Positions 4,302-5,798 of a DNA stretch of 5,798 nt are shown in pieces. Position 1 is the first letter of the stretch. Each line of letters begins with the position of its first letter. The DNA lies in the NCBI GenBank assembly GCA_036626215.1, contig JAZKSG010000061.1, positions 1 through 5,798 on the forward strand. Direction: 5' to 3'. The position numbers and the translations under genes are program-made. Source of the stretch: JAZKSG01 sp036626215. Lineage in GTDB: Archaea; Thermoplasmatota; E2; DHVEG-1. The notes beneath the pieces are model-generated. The model did not search any database and was not told the origin of the DNA. It was given only the letters and a program-made list of their open reading frames with translations.

Positions 4302-5723
4302 GTATCCACCGATTTTTAGACTAGGGTCACCGATAAGAAGCCACTGCTCCACGTTTTTTGCCATGAGTGCATCACCTGTTTTACTTTGGTCAGACCAATC
4401 TATCGAAAAGTTTTGAAGGAAACGTTTTATTGTGTCTCCCCAACATTCTCCTAATATTTGGTTATCACTACTGTTGTATTCTTCAAAAAAATGTATATCT
4501 AGCCATTCGCAGCCGCCGACGTCGCCATCTATATCTGAGGATTCGTAGCTGAAACCTGTTGAGGCGATTACAGCTATACTGCCACCGAACGGTTTTAGTG
4601 CTAGTGTTTCACCCCAACATCTTGGGACACCTGAAGGGATACCAAAAAGATAAACCCATTCTGAATGGGTAAGACTGACGTTGAACATGTTGTTGAAACA
4701 GCCGCTGGCGCTAACCACTATTGGAAGTTTTTGTCTGTTTAAAAGAAAAGGCATATGGTGTAATTTAAGGTGACCTATCCACTTTTCGCTGTTGTTTGGT
4801 GGATGTGTCCCCCAAGAGTTTGGGGATCCATGTCCGGAGAAGAAAACAAAATCACAGCCTCTGTTGATTTCTTTAACCATATTGTACCATTTCAGGTTTC
4901 CTTTTGAAGCAAAAATTTTTACTGGTTCAAAACCCGTCATATATTTAAGAGCCTCTTGGGTATGAGCCTCTCCATCAATTGAATCTGGTGTTTTATTGAT
5001 ATAGGTGTCACCTGCGATCAACAATATTCTATCAGAATTTGAGTTGTGGAAACTGTTGGTTTCATAGTTTATAATTTTGTCTACCGCTATTTTTACGTCT
5101 AATATGTTTCTACATGGAAGCCTTCCGACATATACATCTGGATAGAGATCAGGGGTGTCGACTGCGGAATTGTTTATGGGCCATTCACCGAAAACACCGT
5201 CGTTGTCATCATCCCAGCTACAGAAATTGTTTTCAGAGTCGTATAAATCTGCGAAATAAAGATCTGTCAAAAATTTTCCTTCAGGAAGGTTGTCGTAGTG
5301 TCGGGATAGATGTGTGTATCTAACTGGCATCCACCAACTTTCTGAAGGAAGCTGGTTTTTTCTTCCGCCGACAAGTAACACATATTCTACCCCCCATGTT
5401 TCATGTGATTTTTTGATGAAATATTTTATTTTTTCAGCTTTATCTCGGCCTTGCCAAAACATTTCCTCATAGACGACGGGGAGAGAAACCATTTTGGTTT
5501 CAACCCCGATATCGTTTTTATGTTCTACCAAAGGTTCAAGCTGCTTTGTGAATCTTTTTGGTGTTAAAACAAGTAGATCATAAACTGCTTCTTCCGAAGA
5601 TTCATCTTTTTCGATAGATTGTGAGGTTAACGCATTTGCATTCAATCCGCTTAGTAAAAACAAGGCTGTAACTGCTGTAACAAGTAGGATAGATTTTTTT
5701 CTTGACTCATTTTTTTTATCCAA
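4293..5723 (-). CDS. Secreted C25 (gingipain-family) cysteine peptidase
   Basis: Exported protein of 476 residues with the gingipain-type (C25, caspase-like fold) catalytic domain; probably an extracellular endopeptidase. Residues 1-31 form a Sec signal peptide: KK/RKK, then the hydrophobic stretch ILLVTAVTALFLLSG, and a likely cleavage site after ANA (29-31). The domain proceeds through YDLLVLTP (48-55), YVLLVGG (114-120), an Asp-rich possible calcium site DDDNDGVFGE (171-180), and YPDVYVGRLPC (194-204). The putative catalytic His298 is in FFSGHGSPNSWG, and the putative nucleophile Cys342 is in VVSASGCFNN. The domain closes with GGSIAVIASTG (380-390) and the family-typical WLLIGDPSLKIGG (461-473). 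It ends there, with no C-terminal sorting domain, membrane anchor or adhesin repeats, so it may be released. The start is TTG, with AGGGAGG 10 nt upstream. Substrate specificity cannot be read from sequence. I see no frameshift or loss of key residues. Confidence 0.92.
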   Translation of the reverse strand: MDKKNESRKKSILLVTAVTALFLLSGLNANALTSQSIEKDESSEEAVYDLLVLTPKRFTKQLEPLVEHKNDIGVETKMVSLPVVYEEMFWQGRDKAEKIKYFIKKSHETWGVEYVLLVGGRKNQLPSESWWMPVRYTHLSRHYDNLPEGKFLTDLYFADLYDSENNFCSWDDDNDGVFGEWPINNSAVDTPDLYPDVYVGRLPCRNILDVKIAVDKIINYETNSFHNSNSDRILLIAGDTYINKTPDSIDGEAHTQEALKYMTGFEPVKIFASKGNLKWYNMVKEINRGCDFVFFSGHGSPNSWGTHPPNNSEKWIGHLKLHHMPFLLNRQKLPIVVSASGCFNNMFNVSLTHSEWVYLFGIPSGVPRCWGETLALKPFGGSIAVIASTGFSYESSDIDGDVGGCEWLDIHFFEEYNSSDNQILGECWGDTIKRFLQNFSIDWSDQSKTGDALMAKNVEQWLLIGDPSLKIGGYKK

Positions 5724-5733
5724 AAAAAGTATG

Positions 5734-5740
5734 CCTCCCT
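5734..5740 (-). promoter_or_regulatory. Shine-Dalgarno of the C25 peptidase gene
   Basis: AGGGAGG on the minus strand ends 10 nt before the TTG at 5723-5721. It supports the non-ATG start, after which the signal peptide begins directly. Confidence 0.75.
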
Positions 5741-5772
5741 AATCTTTGGATGTTAGTTAATATGTTGTTTTG

Positions 5773-5782
5773 TTTATATAAA
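5773..5782 (-). promoter_or_regulatory. TATA box of the C25 peptidase gene
   Basis: TTTATATAAA is a strong archaeal TATA element about 50 bp upstream of the start codon. It predicts transcription starting near 5752 and a leader of about 28 nt containing the Shine-Dalgarno. The gene therefore has its own promoter. The window ends 16 bp beyond. Confidence 0.6.
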
Positions 5783-5798
5783 TTTTTAGTATTTTTTT

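Noticed and set aside
4210..4552. Plus-strand open frames of 68 and 61 codons over the 3' end of L37e and the C25 gene
   Set aside because: They overlap the real L37e frame and run antisense to the C25 C-terminus; no motif or ribosome binding site.
5114..5323. Plus-strand open frame of 69 codons
   Set aside because: Antisense to the C25 N-terminal half; Arg/His-rich composition is typical of a shadow frame.
1..5798. Search by eye for CRISPR repeats, insertion sequences, attachment-site duplications of the tRNA 3' end, and defence genes
   Set aside because: No regularly spaced repeats, no transposase-like or integrase-like frames, and no second copy of the tRNA-Arg 3' end were seen.

Overview
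The window is AT-rich archaeal DNA. Evidence for Archaea: an archaeal Sm-like (Lsm) protein followed by ribosomal protein L37e, an archaeal SepF, an MCT-1-like PUA protein, an archaeal-type type IV pilus/secretion ATPase, TATA-box-like elements at plausible distances from starts, and U-tract ends without bacterial-style hairpins. Shine-Dalgarno-led TTG starts are common: the ATPase, L37e and C25 peptidase genes all use them. SepF together with a secreted gingipain-type (C25) peptidase fits a euryarchaeote, perhaps an uncultured Thermoplasmatota-like sediment lineage. That placement is inference; no rRNA is present.

Layout, left to right. Positions 1-2218 (minus) hold the 5' 739 codons of a type II/IV secretion-system ATPase. 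Its C-terminal part lies beyond the left edge. About 430 residues of charged low-complexity sequence precede the folded part. Positions 2219-2780 hold no protein gene that I can support. They contain the ATPase upstream region, an 8-bp inverted repeat, a tRNA-Arg(TCG) on the plus strand, and then a possible small-RNA unit whose 3' half is a five-tract G-quadruplex motif on the minus strand. Positions 2781-3712 (minus) carry sepF and, upstream of it, a PUA-domain gene. A divergent promoter region separates the PUA gene from the plus-strand pair lsm-rpl37e (3851-4280). Convergent to that pair, 4293-5723 (minus) encodes a complete secreted C25 cysteine peptidase with its own TATA box and a strong Shine-Dalgarno sequence.

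Functionally this is mostly core machinery: RNA binding and ribosome (Lsm, L37e, PUA, tRNA-Arg) and division (SepF as the FtsZ membrane anchor). Two cell-surface functions flank it: a pilus/secretion motor and an exported protease. No mobile element, CRISPR array or defence system is visible. The points most worth a second look are the ATPase's long charged extension with three basic-aromatic patches, the possible structured RNA/G-quadruplex locus between tRNA-Arg and sepF, and the archaeal gingipain-type peptidase.
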